64,000 bases of DNA, taken from assembly GCF_016774335.1 (NCBI RefSeq), contig NZ_JAETWA010000026.1:87900-151899 (forward strand). The letters run 5' to 3'. The translations under genes were made by a program, and so were the position numbers. Below, one piece after another: positions 49,516 through 58,735 of this stretch (positions are counted from its first letter, which is position 1; every line of letters begins with the position of its first letter). The notes beneath the pieces were generated by a model, which saw only the letters and a list, made by a program, of their open reading frames with translations, was not told the DNA's origin and ran no database searches. This DNA is from Luteimonas saliphila. Lineage in GTDB: Bacteria; Pseudomonadota; Gammaproteobacteria; Xanthomonadales; Xanthomonadaceae.

Positions 49516-51690
49516 TTACACGCCCGGGAACGCCTTGCCGCCGCGCAGCAGGTGATCGACGGCGGACTCTTCCAGCGGCCGGCCGAGCAGGAAGCCCTGG
49601 CCGTCGTCGCAGGCCAGGGCGCTGAGTTCGGCGAGTTGCTCGGCGTCCTCGATCCCGCCCGCGACCACGCTCATGCCCAGTCCGTGGGCGGTGGCGATCA
49701 CGGCCGCGACCACGTCGCGTTGTCGCAGGTCGGCGAAGCGTCCGAGCTTGACCACGCTGACCAGGACCCGTGGCAACCGGGCCAGTGAGGTCACCGAGGC
49801 GCCGAAATCGTCCACCGCCAGTTGCACGCCCAGTTCGCCCAGCTCGGCCAGCGCGGATTCGACCCGCGGGTCGCCGTGGATCAGTTCGCGTTCGCTGATC
49901 TCCAGCCGCAGCGACGATGGCGCGATGTCGTGGGTGGCGAGCGCGCTGCGGACCTGGTCGACGAGGCCCACCGCCCGCAACTGGCTGCCGGACACGTTGA
50001 CCGCCATGCTCAGCGGCTCCGCGCCGGACGCCTCGGCGCGGCCGGCGGACCAGGTGGCGAGGCGACTGCATGCGGTGTCGAGCACCCATGCCCCGATCAG
50101 GCCCATCAGGCCCATGCGCTCGGCGAGCGGCAGGAAATCGCCGGGCAGCAGGGTGCCCCGGGTCGGATGCTGCCAGCGCAGCAGGGCCTCGAACCCGAGC
50201 AGGCGCCGGTCTCCGAGCGAGAGCAGGGGCTGGTAGACCAGGGCGAGCTCGCCGCGGCCGAGCGCATGCTGCAGGTCCGCCTCGAGACGCAGCTGGTCGT
50301 CGGTCGCCACGTCCACCGCGGGGTCGAAGACGTGGAAGCCGTTGCGCCCCTGCTGCTTGACCCGGTACATCGCAGTATCGGCGTTGCGCAGCAGGTCCGG
50401 GGCGCGCGCCGTCGCGTCCCCGGTCACGGCGACGCCGACGCTGGCGGACAGGCGCACCTGCAGCCCGGCGCTCACGTCGAACGGCTCGGCCAGCGCGCGC
50501 ACGATCCTTCCGGCGATCTCGCGCACGTTGCCGTCGGTACGGACGTTCTCGCACAGCATGACGAACTCGTCTCCGCCCAGCCGGGCCACGGTGTCCTCGC
50601 GGCGGCCCAGGGCGGTCAGCCGGCGCGCCAGTTCGATCAGGACCTCGTCGCCGACCTCGTGCCCGTAGGAATCGTTGACCGCCTTGAAGTGGTCGAGGTC
50701 GACGAAGATCAGCACGACCCGCCCCGGCGTGCGCTCGATCCGCAGCAGCGCCTGGCCCAGCCGGTCCATCAGCAGGTAGCGGTTGGCCAGGCCCGTCACC
50801 GGATCGTGCATCGCCTGGTGGGCGAGCGCCCGTTCGGCCATCTTGCTCACGGTGACGTCGCGGGTGGAGGTGAGGACGCCGACGACGGCGCCGCTCGCAT
50901 CCGTTTCGGGAGACAAGGTGGTGTGGAACCAGCCCTCCTTGTCGCCGGGGACGATCATGGAAAACTCGTGCTCGCGCGGCTTTCCCGTCGTCAGCACCTG
51001 TCGCAGCGCGGCTTCCCAGGACTCGGCCGCTTCCGCGTCGGGCCCGATCTCGCGGTCGGTGCGGCCGACCAGTTCCGCCAGCGACATGCCCCGCAGGCGC
51101 TCGCCGGCGGGGTTGATGTAGCGGTAGCGCAGGTCGGGCGCGTACTGCGCGATCGCGTCGGCGGAGCCGTTGAGGACAGAGCGCAGCTGGGCCTCGACCC
51201 GCGCGAGACCGGCGCTGGCCAGCGCCGACGCTTCCGCGAGCCGGACCATCTCCTGCTCCGCCAGCACCCGCCGGGTGATGTCGTGGGACACGCCGAAGGT
51301 GCCGATGATCGTGCCGTCGAGGTCGCGCAGCGGGAACTTGCTGGTGGCCACCCAGCGCGTCGGCCGGTCGGCGAAGCTCTCGCATTCTTCCTTGTTCAGG
51401 ATCGGCACGCCGGTGCGGATGATCTGCTGCTCGTCGGCCAGCGCGTCGGCCGCGTGCGCCTCGGCGAACAGGTCGAAGTCGGTCAGCCCGCACATGCGGT
51501 CCTGGGTGAGCCCGTGCAGGTTGGCCATGCCCAGGCTGACCCGGATGAAGCGGCTCTGCAGGTCCTTGAAGTAGATGGCTTCGTCGGATGCGTCGAGCAG
51601 GTTGCGGATCCAGACCTGGTCCATCGTCTGCTCGCCGCGCGCGGACAGCGCGGGTGGCTTCGACGTTCCGGAGGTCGCGTGCGGACTCAT
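49516..51690 (-). CDS. PAS-PAS-GGDEF-EAL protein with degenerate EAL domain
   Basis: A 724-residue cytoplasmic c-di-GMP protein. Two PAS domains (WIRNLLDASDEAIYFKDLQS and LRSVLNGSADAIAQYAPDLR) precede a GGDEF domain with an intact RLGGDEFVML motif and an EAL domain. In the EAL part the first motif (FEALLRW), NVSGSQL and the DDFG pair are kept. However, the AEGVE glutamate is replaced (VVAGGIED) and LKID reads VKLG, so phosphodiesterase activity is probably lost. It overlaps the preceding gene by 4 bp and is the last of a four-gene operon. Confidence 0.92.
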   Translation of the reverse strand: MSPHATSGTSKPPALSARGEQTMDQVWIRNLLDASDEAIYFKDLQSRFIRVSLGMANLHGLTQDRMCGLTDFDLFAEAHAADALADEQQIIRTGVPILNKEECESFADRPTRWVATSKFPLRDLDGTIIGTFGVSHDITRRVLAEQEMVRLAEASALASAGLARVEAQLRSVLNGSADAIAQYAPDLRYRYINPAGERLRGMSLAELVGRTDREIGPDAEAAESWEAALRQVLTTGKPREHEFSMIVPGDKEGWFHTTLSPETDASGAVVGVLTSTRDVTVSKMAERALAHQAMHDPVTGLANRYLLMDRLGQALLRIERTPGRVVLIFVDLDHFKAVNDSYGHEVGDEVLIELARRLTALGRREDTVARLGGDEFVMLCENVRTDGNVREIAGRIVRALAEPFDVSAGLQVRLSASVGVAVTGDATARAPDLLRNADTAMYRVKQQGRNGFHVFDPAVDVATDDQLRLEADLQHALGRGELALVYQPLLSLGDRRLLGFEALLRWQHPTRGTLLPGDFLPLAERMGLMGLIGAWVLDTACSRLATWSAGRAEASGAEPLSMAVNVSGSQLRAVGLVDQVRSALATHDIAPSSLRLEISERELIHGDPRVESALAELGELGVQLAVDDFGASVTSLARLPRVLVSVVKLGRFADLRQRDVVAAVIATAHGLGMSVVAGGIEDAEQLAELSALACDDGQGFLLGRPLEESAVDHLLRGGKAFPGV

Positions 51691-53570
51691 CGTGGTGCCA
51701 GCGGTAGTGCGTCCCACGAGGGGACGGACAGCCCCTCTTTCCCGGCAGGGTACTCCAGCCATTCTGAAGCGAATGTCCCGGCCGGCAAGGCCCGGCCGAT
51801 GAAATAGCCCTGCAGCTGCTGGCAGCCCGCGTGCCGGAAGAAATCCCGCTGCTCGGCGGTCTCGACGCCCTCGGCCACGACGCTCAGGCCGAATGCCCGC
51901 GCCATCGCGAGGATCGCGGTGGCGATGGCTTCGCCTTCCCCCGGAACGGCCTGCACGAAGGCCATGTCGATCTTCAGCTTGTCGATGGGCAGGCGCCGGA
52001 GATACGCCATCGAGGAATAGCCGGTGCCGAAATCGTCGATCGCCAGCTGCAGCCCGCGCGCGCGCAGGCGCGCCAGTTGCGACACGGCCAGGTCGGTGTC
52101 CTCCATCAGCACGCTCTCGGTCACCTCCAGTTCCAGGCAGCGCGCCGGCACGCCGGTGGCATCGAGCACTTCGTCGATGAAGCCCGGCAACGCCTCGTCG
52201 CGGGTCTGGCGCATCGACAGGTTGACCGCCAGCCGCACGTGTCCCAGTCCCTGGCCGTGCCAGGCGGCGATCTGGCGGCAGGCCTCGGCGATGACCCAGC
52301 GGCCGAGTTCGATGATCAACGACCCCTCTTCCGCGATCGGGATGAAGGTGGACGGCGGCACGGTGCCGAGCTCGGGATGGGTCCAGCGCAACAGCGCCTC
52401 GGCCCCCTGCAGGCGCCCGGTCCGGGCGCACACCTGGGGCTGGTAGTGGAGTTCGAGCTGGCCGGCGGCGATCGCCTGGCCGAGCGCATCGCGGATGCCG
52501 ATCCGCGCCAGCTGGGCCTCGCGCAGCCGCGGCTCGAACACCGCGACGCGGTTGCGACCCTCGCGCTTGGCGCAGTACATGGCGATGTCGGCGTTGGCCG
52601 CCAGTTCCTCCAGGCGCTCGGCATCGTCGGGCCAGCGGCTGATGCCGGCGCTGGCGGTGACGCCCAGGCTGAGGCCGCCGACCAGGAAGGGCGCCGAGAA
52701 TCGGCCGAGGATCGATTCGGCGGTGTCGTGGACCCGGGCGATGGCATCGGCGCCCACCAGCACCAGCGCGAACTCGTCCCCGCCCAGCCGGAACAGGTAC
52801 TGCTCGCTTCCCAGCGCGCCGGAGATCCGCCTGCCCACCTGCAGCAGCAACTCGTCGCCGCCCTGGTGGCCGAGCTTGTCGTTGACCTCCTTGAAGCGGT
52901 CCAGGTCCAGCTGGATCAACGCCATTCGCTCGCCCCGGGCGCGGCAGCTCTCCAGTTGCGCATTGAAGGCATTGCGGTTGTGCAGCCGCGTCACCGGATC
53001 GTAGTGCGCGAGATAGCGCAGCTGCGCCTCGGCGCCGTGCACGCGCTCGCGCATGCGCTTCATCAGCGGATACGCCAGCGCGTAGGCCACCAGCGAGGCG
53101 ATGCAGAAGGCGATCCCCAGGCCCAGCAGACGCGCGTGCGCGCGGGTCATGTCGATCTGCAATTGCACCACGCCCACCTGGCGGTCGCGCAGCAGCACCG
53201 GCGCGCTGACCCAGGCGCAATCGAATCCGCACGGACTCCCCATGGCCGCCGGACCGCCAGCGACGGATTCGGGATAACTTGCGATCGGGTTCGAATCGTT
53301 GTCGTGCAGGATGGCCCGGCGTACCGCGGGCACCGACGCCAGCGGGGCCAGTGTTTCGCGCGCGCCCTCGGCATCGCCGAACATCACGGCCGCGGCGCTG
53401 CTGGAGGCGATGACCCGCGCCTGCGCTTGGGCATCGGCGGTGTACTCGCGCCGGATATCGACCCACTGGATCAGCATCAGGACGGTCCCGGCGAGCAGCA
53501 GGACCAGGGCGGCGCCGATGGTGTTCATCCGCAGGCTGGATGAGGCCGGCCTGAGCGCGAGGATGCTCAC
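51687..53570 (-). CDS. Membrane GGDEF-EAL protein with a CHASE8-like periplasmic sensor
   Basis: A 627-residue protein. Two membrane helices (about residues 18-38 and 148-170) flank a periplasmic domain resembling the sensor of YfiN/TpbB (ASSSAAAVMFGDAEGARETL). GGDEF (FRLGGDEFAL) and EAL (AEALLRW, DDFGTGYSS, LKIDMAF, VVAEGVET) motifs are all intact, so it may both make and cleave c-di-GMP. It follows a yfiR-like gene with a 4-bp overlap. By analogy with the Yfi system, YfiR in the periplasm would restrain it. Confidence 0.93.
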   Translation of the reverse strand: MSILALRPASSSLRMNTIGAALVLLLAGTVLMLIQWVDIRREYTADAQAQARVIASSSAAAVMFGDAEGARETLAPLASVPAVRRAILHDNDSNPIASYPESVAGGPAAMGSPCGFDCAWVSAPVLLRDRQVGVVQLQIDMTRAHARLLGLGIAFCIASLVAYALAYPLMKRMRERVHGAEAQLRYLAHYDPVTRLHNRNAFNAQLESCRARGERMALIQLDLDRFKEVNDKLGHQGGDELLLQVGRRISGALGSEQYLFRLGGDEFALVLVGADAIARVHDTAESILGRFSAPFLVGGLSLGVTASAGISRWPDDAERLEELAANADIAMYCAKREGRNRVAVFEPRLREAQLARIGIRDALGQAIAAGQLELHYQPQVCARTGRLQGAEALLRWTHPELGTVPPSTFIPIAEEGSLIIELGRWVIAEACRQIAAWHGQGLGHVRLAVNLSMRQTRDEALPGFIDEVLDATGVPARCLELEVTESVLMEDTDLAVSQLARLRARGLQLAIDDFGTGYSSMAYLRRLPIDKLKIDMAFVQAVPGEGEAIATAILAMARAFGLSVVAEGVETAEQRDFFRHAGCQQLQGYFIGRALPAGTFASEWLEYPAGKEGLSVPSWDALPLAPR

Positions 53571-54079
53571 AGCACACGCCTGGCCAGTCGCAGCAACTGG
53601 CTGCTGAGGGTGATGCCGCCAGCCCGGGCGCGCGTGGCGTCGATGTCGAAGCGGATCCTGTTGCCCTCCCGCACCAAGGCAACCGCGGTCGAGCCGTCGG
53701 GCAGCTGGCAGGCGTCGCAGATCACCAGGGTGTCCGATGCCGCGGCCACCGGCGTATCCGCATCATGGACCAGCACGTCGCAGCCGGCGACCGGGTTCGC
53801 CCAGCGCACGCGCACCGGGCGCCCGGCGAGCGAACGGCCGGACAGTGCGGCGATCGCCGCCTCCAGCCGCGCATCGACCTGCAGGCAGATGGTGAGCGCC
53901 TCCGCCGTCGCTTCGTCCCATTGCGCGAACGCCGCGATGTTGTAGACGAACGCGGCCTTGAGCGAGTGCTCGTCGACCTGGGCATGGCACACGCTGCCGG
54001 CCGACACCGCGAGCAGCAAGCCGCCGATGCCGATCCTGGCCCCGCGCCGCGTGGCTCGCTGGCGGGCTAGAAGCGCCAT
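53567..54079 (-). CDS. YfiR-family periplasmic regulator
   Basis: A 170-residue protein with an N-terminal signal region (IGIGGLLLAVSAGSVCHAQ), then the YfiR/DUF4154 opening EHSLKAAFVYNIAAFAQWDE and the Cys pair near VAGCDVLVH and VICDACQL. The family inhibits YfiN-type diguanylate cyclases in the periplasm. It overlaps the receptor gene upstream by 13 bp and the sensor gene downstream by 4 bp. Confidence 0.9.
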   Translation of the reverse strand: MALLARQRATRRGARIGIGGLLLAVSAGSVCHAQVDEHSLKAAFVYNIAAFAQWDEATAEALTICLQVDARLEAAIAALSGRSLAGRPVRVRWANPVAGCDVLVHDADTPVAAASDTLVICDACQLPDGSTAVALVREGNRIRFDIDATRARAGGITLSSQLLRLARRVL

Positions 54080-56091
54080 GTCGTCTCGAGACGGAGTTCG
54101 CGGCCCCGACGTTCCACCGCATCCGGGGCGAATTCCGGTCCGACCGGATCGGCATAGCGTGCGTCCAGCAGGTTCCTCACCCCCAGCGACAGCGCCAGCG
54201 GCAGGTGGCGCGGCTGCCACAGCAGGTGGGCGTTGACCACCGAGTAGGCCGGGACCGTTCCCGACCTGCTCGCCCGGCGCCCGACGTGCTGGGCGCTGAG
54301 CGTCATGCCCAGGTCCGTCGCCAGCGGCCACGAGGCCGAGACGCGCGCATTGCCCCGGGGCGCGTTCAGCGGTCGCGGCTCCAGCGCGTCGGCGACCTCG
54401 GCGTAGGCATAGCTGGCGCGCAGCAGCAGTCCGCCCGGACTGCGATGGACGTAGGCCAGTTCCGCGCCGCGCGAGGACGCGCGGCCGGCGTTGGTCAGGG
54501 TGAGGACGCCTTCGTCGACCTCGACCAGGGTGATCAGGTCGCGCAGCCGGTAGCGGTAGACGCTCAGTTCCGCGCGGCTGCGCGGGGAGAAGGCGACGCC
54601 GTAGAACAGTTCGGCGGTCTGCACGTGCTCGGCGCCGAGCCCGGGATTGGCGAGCTGTGCGCCTTCGTCGGAATCGACTTCGTAGTAGCGCTCGTAGGCG
54701 TTGGGCGAGCGATACGACTGGCCCACGATCAGCTTGAAGACCGTGTCGTCGGGTCGCGCGGAGATCAGCGCCATGCGCGGACTCAGGCGCAGCGTACCCA
54801 GGTCGCTGCGGTCCGCACGAAGCCCGCCGCTGAAGCGCCAGGCGTCCGACAGCCGGATCTCGTTGTCCACGAACACGCCCCAGCTCGCCGTGTTCTCGCG
54901 CGAGTCCAGGTAGCTGGCGTAGGGCCGCACGTCGAAGTTGCGTTGCACGACCGAACGGTCGAACTGGACTTCGGCGCCCGCGACCAGGGTATGGCGCTCG
55001 CTCGCCCGGGTGACGAGCTGCCCGCCCAGTACCACGGACAGGCCCGAGGCCACGTCGCGGTTGAGGTATGGCGCGTCCTCGCCGTAGACGTAGTCGCCGA
55101 GGTAGCGGTAGTCGATCACGTCCAGTCGCGCGCTCGCATCCGTGGCCCCGCCGAGCCGGCGCTGGTAGTGCGCCCCGAAATCGATCCACCGGTCCTGGAC
55201 CTCGGCGCCGGGCGCGGCGAACGTCTGCTCGTAGGGCGCCACCGGGTCCTCCTTGCGGCGATCCCCGGCGACCAGCTGTAGCGCCAGGCCTCCCTGGCGG
55301 TGGCTGATGAACAGCTGTCGCACGCGTTCGTCGTCCTGGCCGCGCACGTGCCCCCCGGACGGCGTGTCGGCGAACTCGGGAAAATGCAGGTCGCGCCCAC
55401 GGGTGTGGAACTGCCGCGCCGACAGCAGTGTCGTCGCGCCGCCCGCCGCCACGGGCACGCTGACCTGCAGGTCCGTGGTTCCGAAGCTGGCGACGCCTGC
55501 ACGCAACTCGCCCTCGCCGAAGGTCGACGCATCCCGGGTCAGCACGTTGATCACGCCGAAGAACGCATTCGAACCGTAGACCGCCGAACCGGGGCCTGGC
55601 ACGTACTCGATGCGTTCGACCAGCGACATGTCCAGCGGGAACTCGCCGCCCACCGGGCTCTGGCTGTACACCGGGTCGTTGACCCGGTGGCCGTTGATCA
55701 ACAGCAGGAAGCGGGTGTTGTAGTCGCCGGCGCGCAGCTGCCCGCGTGCGCCCAGGTAGGTGTACAGCCCGGTGTCGCTCAGATACAGGCCGGGCAGGCT
55801 GGCGAGCGCTTCGGCAAGCGTGCGCCAGCCGCGCGTGCGGATGTCGTCGGCGCTGATGACCTGGACCGCGGAGGGTGCGTGGGAGATGCTCTGTTCGAAG
55901 CGCGACGCGGTCACGATCTCCACGTCGAGCAGATCCTCCAGCGACATCGTCGACAGGTCCGGTGCGTCCTGTGCATGCAGGCCCGCTGCCGCCACGCACA
56001 GCAGCAACGCGGCGACGAGCCGGGACCGGGGCGGCGACGGGCGCGTGCGGGACGCGCGGACGCATCGGCGGCGGAGCATGGGAAGGGACAT
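54067..56091 (-). CDS. TonB-dependent receptor heading a c-di-GMP operon
   Basis: A receptor of about 674 residues. A signal peptide ending near GLHAQ is followed by the plug domain (MSLEDLLDVEIVTASRFEQS, PSAVQVISADDIRTRGWRTL, YVPGPGSAVYGSNAFFGVIN) and a beta barrel ending in a terminal Phe (RLETTWRF). There is no STN domain, so signalling would be indirect. It is the first gene of an operon with yfiR and two GGDEF-EAL genes. Such receptors next to YfiR proteins suggest that uptake of a ligand is tied to c-di-GMP level. The ATG at 56091 was chosen; 56079 is also possible. Confidence 0.92.
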   Translation of the reverse strand: MSLPMLRRRCVRASRTRPSPPRSRLVAALLLCVAAAGLHAQDAPDLSTMSLEDLLDVEIVTASRFEQSISHAPSAVQVISADDIRTRGWRTLAEALASLPGLYLSDTGLYTYLGARGQLRAGDYNTRFLLLINGHRVNDPVYSQSPVGGEFPLDMSLVERIEYVPGPGSAVYGSNAFFGVINVLTRDASTFGEGELRAGVASFGTTDLQVSVPVAAGGATTLLSARQFHTRGRDLHFPEFADTPSGGHVRGQDDERVRQLFISHRQGGLALQLVAGDRRKEDPVAPYEQTFAAPGAEVQDRWIDFGAHYQRRLGGATDASARLDVIDYRYLGDYVYGEDAPYLNRDVASGLSVVLGGQLVTRASERHTLVAGAEVQFDRSVVQRNFDVRPYASYLDSRENTASWGVFVDNEIRLSDAWRFSGGLRADRSDLGTLRLSPRMALISARPDDTVFKLIVGQSYRSPNAYERYYEVDSDEGAQLANPGLGAEHVQTAELFYGVAFSPRSRAELSVYRYRLRDLITLVEVDEGVLTLTNAGRASSRGAELAYVHRSPGGLLLRASYAYAEVADALEPRPLNAPRGNARVSASWPLATDLGMTLSAQHVGRRASRSGTVPAYSVVNAHLLWQPRHLPLALSLGVRNLLDARYADPVGPEFAPDAVERRGRELRLETTWRF

Positions 56092-56437
56092 GGCGGTCGG
56101 TGGTGGCGGACGTGATTCCTCGGGGTCCATATCGGCCGCCGACGCCTGCTTCTAAAGGCGTTTTCCCTGAACGCCGGCCGTCGGAAGGCAGGCCTGTCGA
56201 TGGCGGGTGGGCCATCCGGAGCGGCGCCGTGCTGTCCGCGAAGTCGGTGCCCGGTCGCTGCGTTGCGAGTGCCGTGGCTGTGCGGATCCACGGCCGGATG
56301 CTGCCTGCTTTCGCCGGGCGACGGGCTGCTCGCGTCCTGCCTGCGTCGCAAGCCAGGACGGGTTGCGGCGGGCGGCGGGTTCGACCGCCCGAGGCGTGCT
56401 GGTCGTCCGGGACACCGTTCGGCGGCTCGGTTCAGCT

Positions 56438-57853
56438 TCAGCGCACGAGAAAACCGATGATCTTCGAGATTTTCGCGTACGGCGGCTTCAGCAGATCGCT
56501 GCCGGCACGCCGCGGCTGCCACAGGATCGGCAACTGCTTGCTCATCGCGTCGAACCCGGCGCGCCCGTGGTAGGCGCCCATGCCACTGGCACCGACGCCG
56601 CCGAAGGGCAGGGCATTGATGCCGAAGTGGATCAGGGTGTCGTTGACGGTGACGCCGCCGGCGAGGGTGCGTTGCAGGATCCGCTCGACGCTGGCGCGGT
56701 CGTCGCTGAAGGGATACAGCGCCAGCGGCCGCTCGCGCGCATTGACCTCGGCGATCGCGTGGTCGAGCGAGGCGACGCTGCGGATCGGCAGGATCGGGCC
56801 GAAGATCTCTTCCTGCATCACGGTGGCGTCGTCGCCCGGTTCCAGCACCAGGGTCGGCGCGAACAGGCGCCCGCCGGGATCGTGCGTCGGCGCAAGCGCC
56901 ACCACCTGCAGGCCGCGCGCGCGGGCGTCGTCGAGATGGGCCTGCAAGCGCGCGAACTGGGCGTCGTTGACGATGCGGGTGTAGTCGCCGGCCTCGCGCA
57001 GGTCGCCGTAGCGCGCGGTCGCCTCGGCCTGCAGCGCCGCGACCAGCGCGTCGCGGCGCGCGGCATCGCCCACCAGCAGCACGTAGTCGGGCGCGATGCA
57101 GGTCTGTCCGGCGTTGAACCATTTGCCGGTCGCCAGCCGCGCCGCGACGCGTTCGAGCGGCGCGTCGGCGCAGACGATCGCCGGCGACTTGCCGCCGAGC
57201 TCGAGCGTGAGCGGGGTGAGGTGGGCCGCGGCCGCGGCCATCACCTTGCGGCCGACGGCGGTCGAGCCGGTGAACACGAGATGGTCGAACGCCAGCGCGG
57301 CGAACGCGGCGGCGACCCGGGCGTCGCCGGTCGCCACCGCGACCCGGTCGTCGGGAAACACCTCGGCCAGCAGCGAACGCAGGAACGCGGCGCTGCGCGG
57401 CGTGTGTTCGGACGGCTTGAGGTAGACGTGGTTGCCGGCGGCGATCGCGGTCGCAAGCGGGATCAGGGCGAGGTTGACCGGGTAGTTCCAGGGCGCGATC
57501 ACGCCGACCACGCCCAGCGGTTCGTGGCGCAGTTCCGCGCGCGCCGGCCAGAAGCGCCAGCCGCTGCCGATCCGGCGCGGCTTCATCCAGCCGCGCAGGC
57601 GGCGGCGCAGGTGGTCGATCTCGGTCAGCACGGTCATGCCGTCGGCCACCAGCGACTCGTGGTGAGAGCGATGACCGAAGTCGGCGGCGATCGCCTCGGC
57701 CATTTCCGGCAGCCGGCGCTTCAGGGCCTCGCGCAGGCGCAACAGGTCGTCGTGGCGCTGTGCGTGACCGGGTTTCGCCGCCTGCCAGGCATGGCGCAGG
57801 CGCGCCAGCGTGGGCGCGAGGTCGTCGGCCGGGGGGTCCGCGGCGGGCTGCAT
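56438..57853 (-). CDS. Coniferyl-aldehyde-dehydrogenase-like enzyme
   Basis: A 471-residue aldehyde dehydrogenase of the class that includes coniferyl aldehyde dehydrogenases. The NAD-binding and proline motifs (VVGVIAPWNYPVNLALIPLA), the catalytic Glu in LELGGKSPAIV near residue 218 and the catalytic Cys in FNAGQTCIAPDYV near 248 are all present, as is the C-terminal LPFGGVGASGMGAYHG block. It oxidises aldehydes to acids with NAD(P)+. It stands alone, divergent from the carbonic anhydrase gene with 51 bp between starts. Confidence 0.9.
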   Translation of the reverse strand: MQPAADPPADDLAPTLARLRHAWQAAKPGHAQRHDDLLRLREALKRRLPEMAEAIAADFGHRSHHESLVADGMTVLTEIDHLRRRLRGWMKPRRIGSGWRFWPARAELRHEPLGVVGVIAPWNYPVNLALIPLATAIAAGNHVYLKPSEHTPRSAAFLRSLLAEVFPDDRVAVATGDARVAAAFAALAFDHLVFTGSTAVGRKVMAAAAAHLTPLTLELGGKSPAIVCADAPLERVAARLATGKWFNAGQTCIAPDYVLLVGDAARRDALVAALQAEATARYGDLREAGDYTRIVNDAQFARLQAHLDDARARGLQVVALAPTHDPGGRLFAPTLVLEPGDDATVMQEEIFGPILPIRSVASLDHAIAEVNARERPLALYPFSDDRASVERILQRTLAGGVTVNDTLIHFGINALPFGGVGASGMGAYHGRAGFDAMSKQLPILWQPRRAGSDLLKPPYAKISKIIGFLVR

Positions 57854-57904
57854 GCAACGCAGTGTAGACGGGGCCGGTCGAGCGCAGGCACTACAATGCG
57901 CGCC

Positions 57905-58462
57905 ATGACAGCCATGGCCACCCGACTGCGCGCCTTTCGCGGCAAGCTGCCCGAACTGGGGCAGCGCGTGTACATCGATCCCTCCGCCGAGGTGATCGGC
58001 GACGTGGTGCTGGGCGACGACGTCTCGATCTGGCCGATGACCGTGGTCCGCGGCGACGTCAACTACATCCGCATCGGCGCGCGCAGCAACGTCCAGGACG
58101 GGGTGGTGATCCACGTCAGCCACGACGGCCCGCACCTGAAGGCGGGCGGCTTCGCGACCGTGATCGGCGAGGACGTCACCATCGGCCACAAGGCGATCAT
58201 CCACGCCTGCCGGATCGAGGATGCCTGCCTGGTCGGCATGGGCGCGGTGGTGATGGACGGCGCGGTGGTGCGCAAGCACGGTTTCGTCGGCGCCGGCGCG
58301 CTGGTCTCGCCCGGCAAGGTGGTCGGCGAGGGCGAACTGTGGCTCGGCAACCCGGCGCGTTTCGTGCGCCGGCTCGACGACGCGCAGATCGAGGCGCTGT
58401 ACTACAGCGCGCGGCACTACGTGCGGCTCAAGGACGACTACCTGGGCGAGACGCCGGCCTGA
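57905..58462 (+). CDS. Gamma-class carbonic anhydrase family protein
   Basis: A 185-residue left-handed beta-helix protein of hexapeptide repeats. The three metal His residues of the Cam/YrdA family are visible: VVIHVSHD, and IGHKAIIHAC with two. RGDVNYIRIGARSNVQDG is the conserved arginine-aspartate segment, and the C-terminal helix follows (QIEALYYSARHYVRLK). It may hydrate CO2, though many YrdA-type members have no proven activity. The start may be the ATG at 57905 or 57914. Confidence 0.93.
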   Translation: MTAMATRLRAFRGKLPELGQRVYIDPSAEVIGDVVLGDDVSIWPMTVVRGDVNYIRIGARSNVQDGVVIHVSHDGPHLKAGGFATVIGEDVTIGHKAIIHACRIEDACLVGMGAVVMDGAVVRKHGFVGAGALVSPGKVVGEGELWLGNPARFVRRLDDAQIEALYYSARHYVRLKDDYLGETPA

Positions 58463-58493
58463 TGTTCCGTTGCGTCCGGGCGCACGGCGGCTC

Positions 58494-58574
58494 GTAGGAG
58501 CGCCTTCAGGCGCGATGCGTTTCGTTACGCCGCCGGAGGTTCCACGGAAAGCCCGCGCCTGAAGGCGCTCCTAC
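58494..58574. repeat. REP-like long inverted repeat
   Basis: GTAGGAGCGCCTTCAGGCGC plus G at 58494-58514 and its exact complement at 58554-58574 form 21-bp arms around a 39-bp loop. Each arm itself contains the small palindrome GCGCCTTCAGGCGC. This is the style of repetitive extragenic palindromes common in Xanthomonadaceae, lying between two transcription units, so it may also end transcription of the carbonic anhydrase gene. Confidence 0.8.
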
Positions 58575-58735
58575 GGCGGGTGTCGCCGGCGAGGCGTGTG
58601 CGGCGGTGCCCCGCGCTACAGTAGGGCGGTGTGCGAGGATCGATGCGGCGGGCGCTTGGACGGACGGGGGGAGAGGGACGTGGCAGTCGGAAGCTGCGTG
58701 CGCAAGGTCGCCACGCCGGACGCGATGGCGGATTG

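Noticed and set aside
49516-53682. A single frame of about 1,390 codons across both GGDEF-EAL genes
   Set aside because: The right part of that frame is the shadow of the 51687-53570 gene in another frame. The real second gene starts at 51690, with its own PAS domains and an ATGA overlap.
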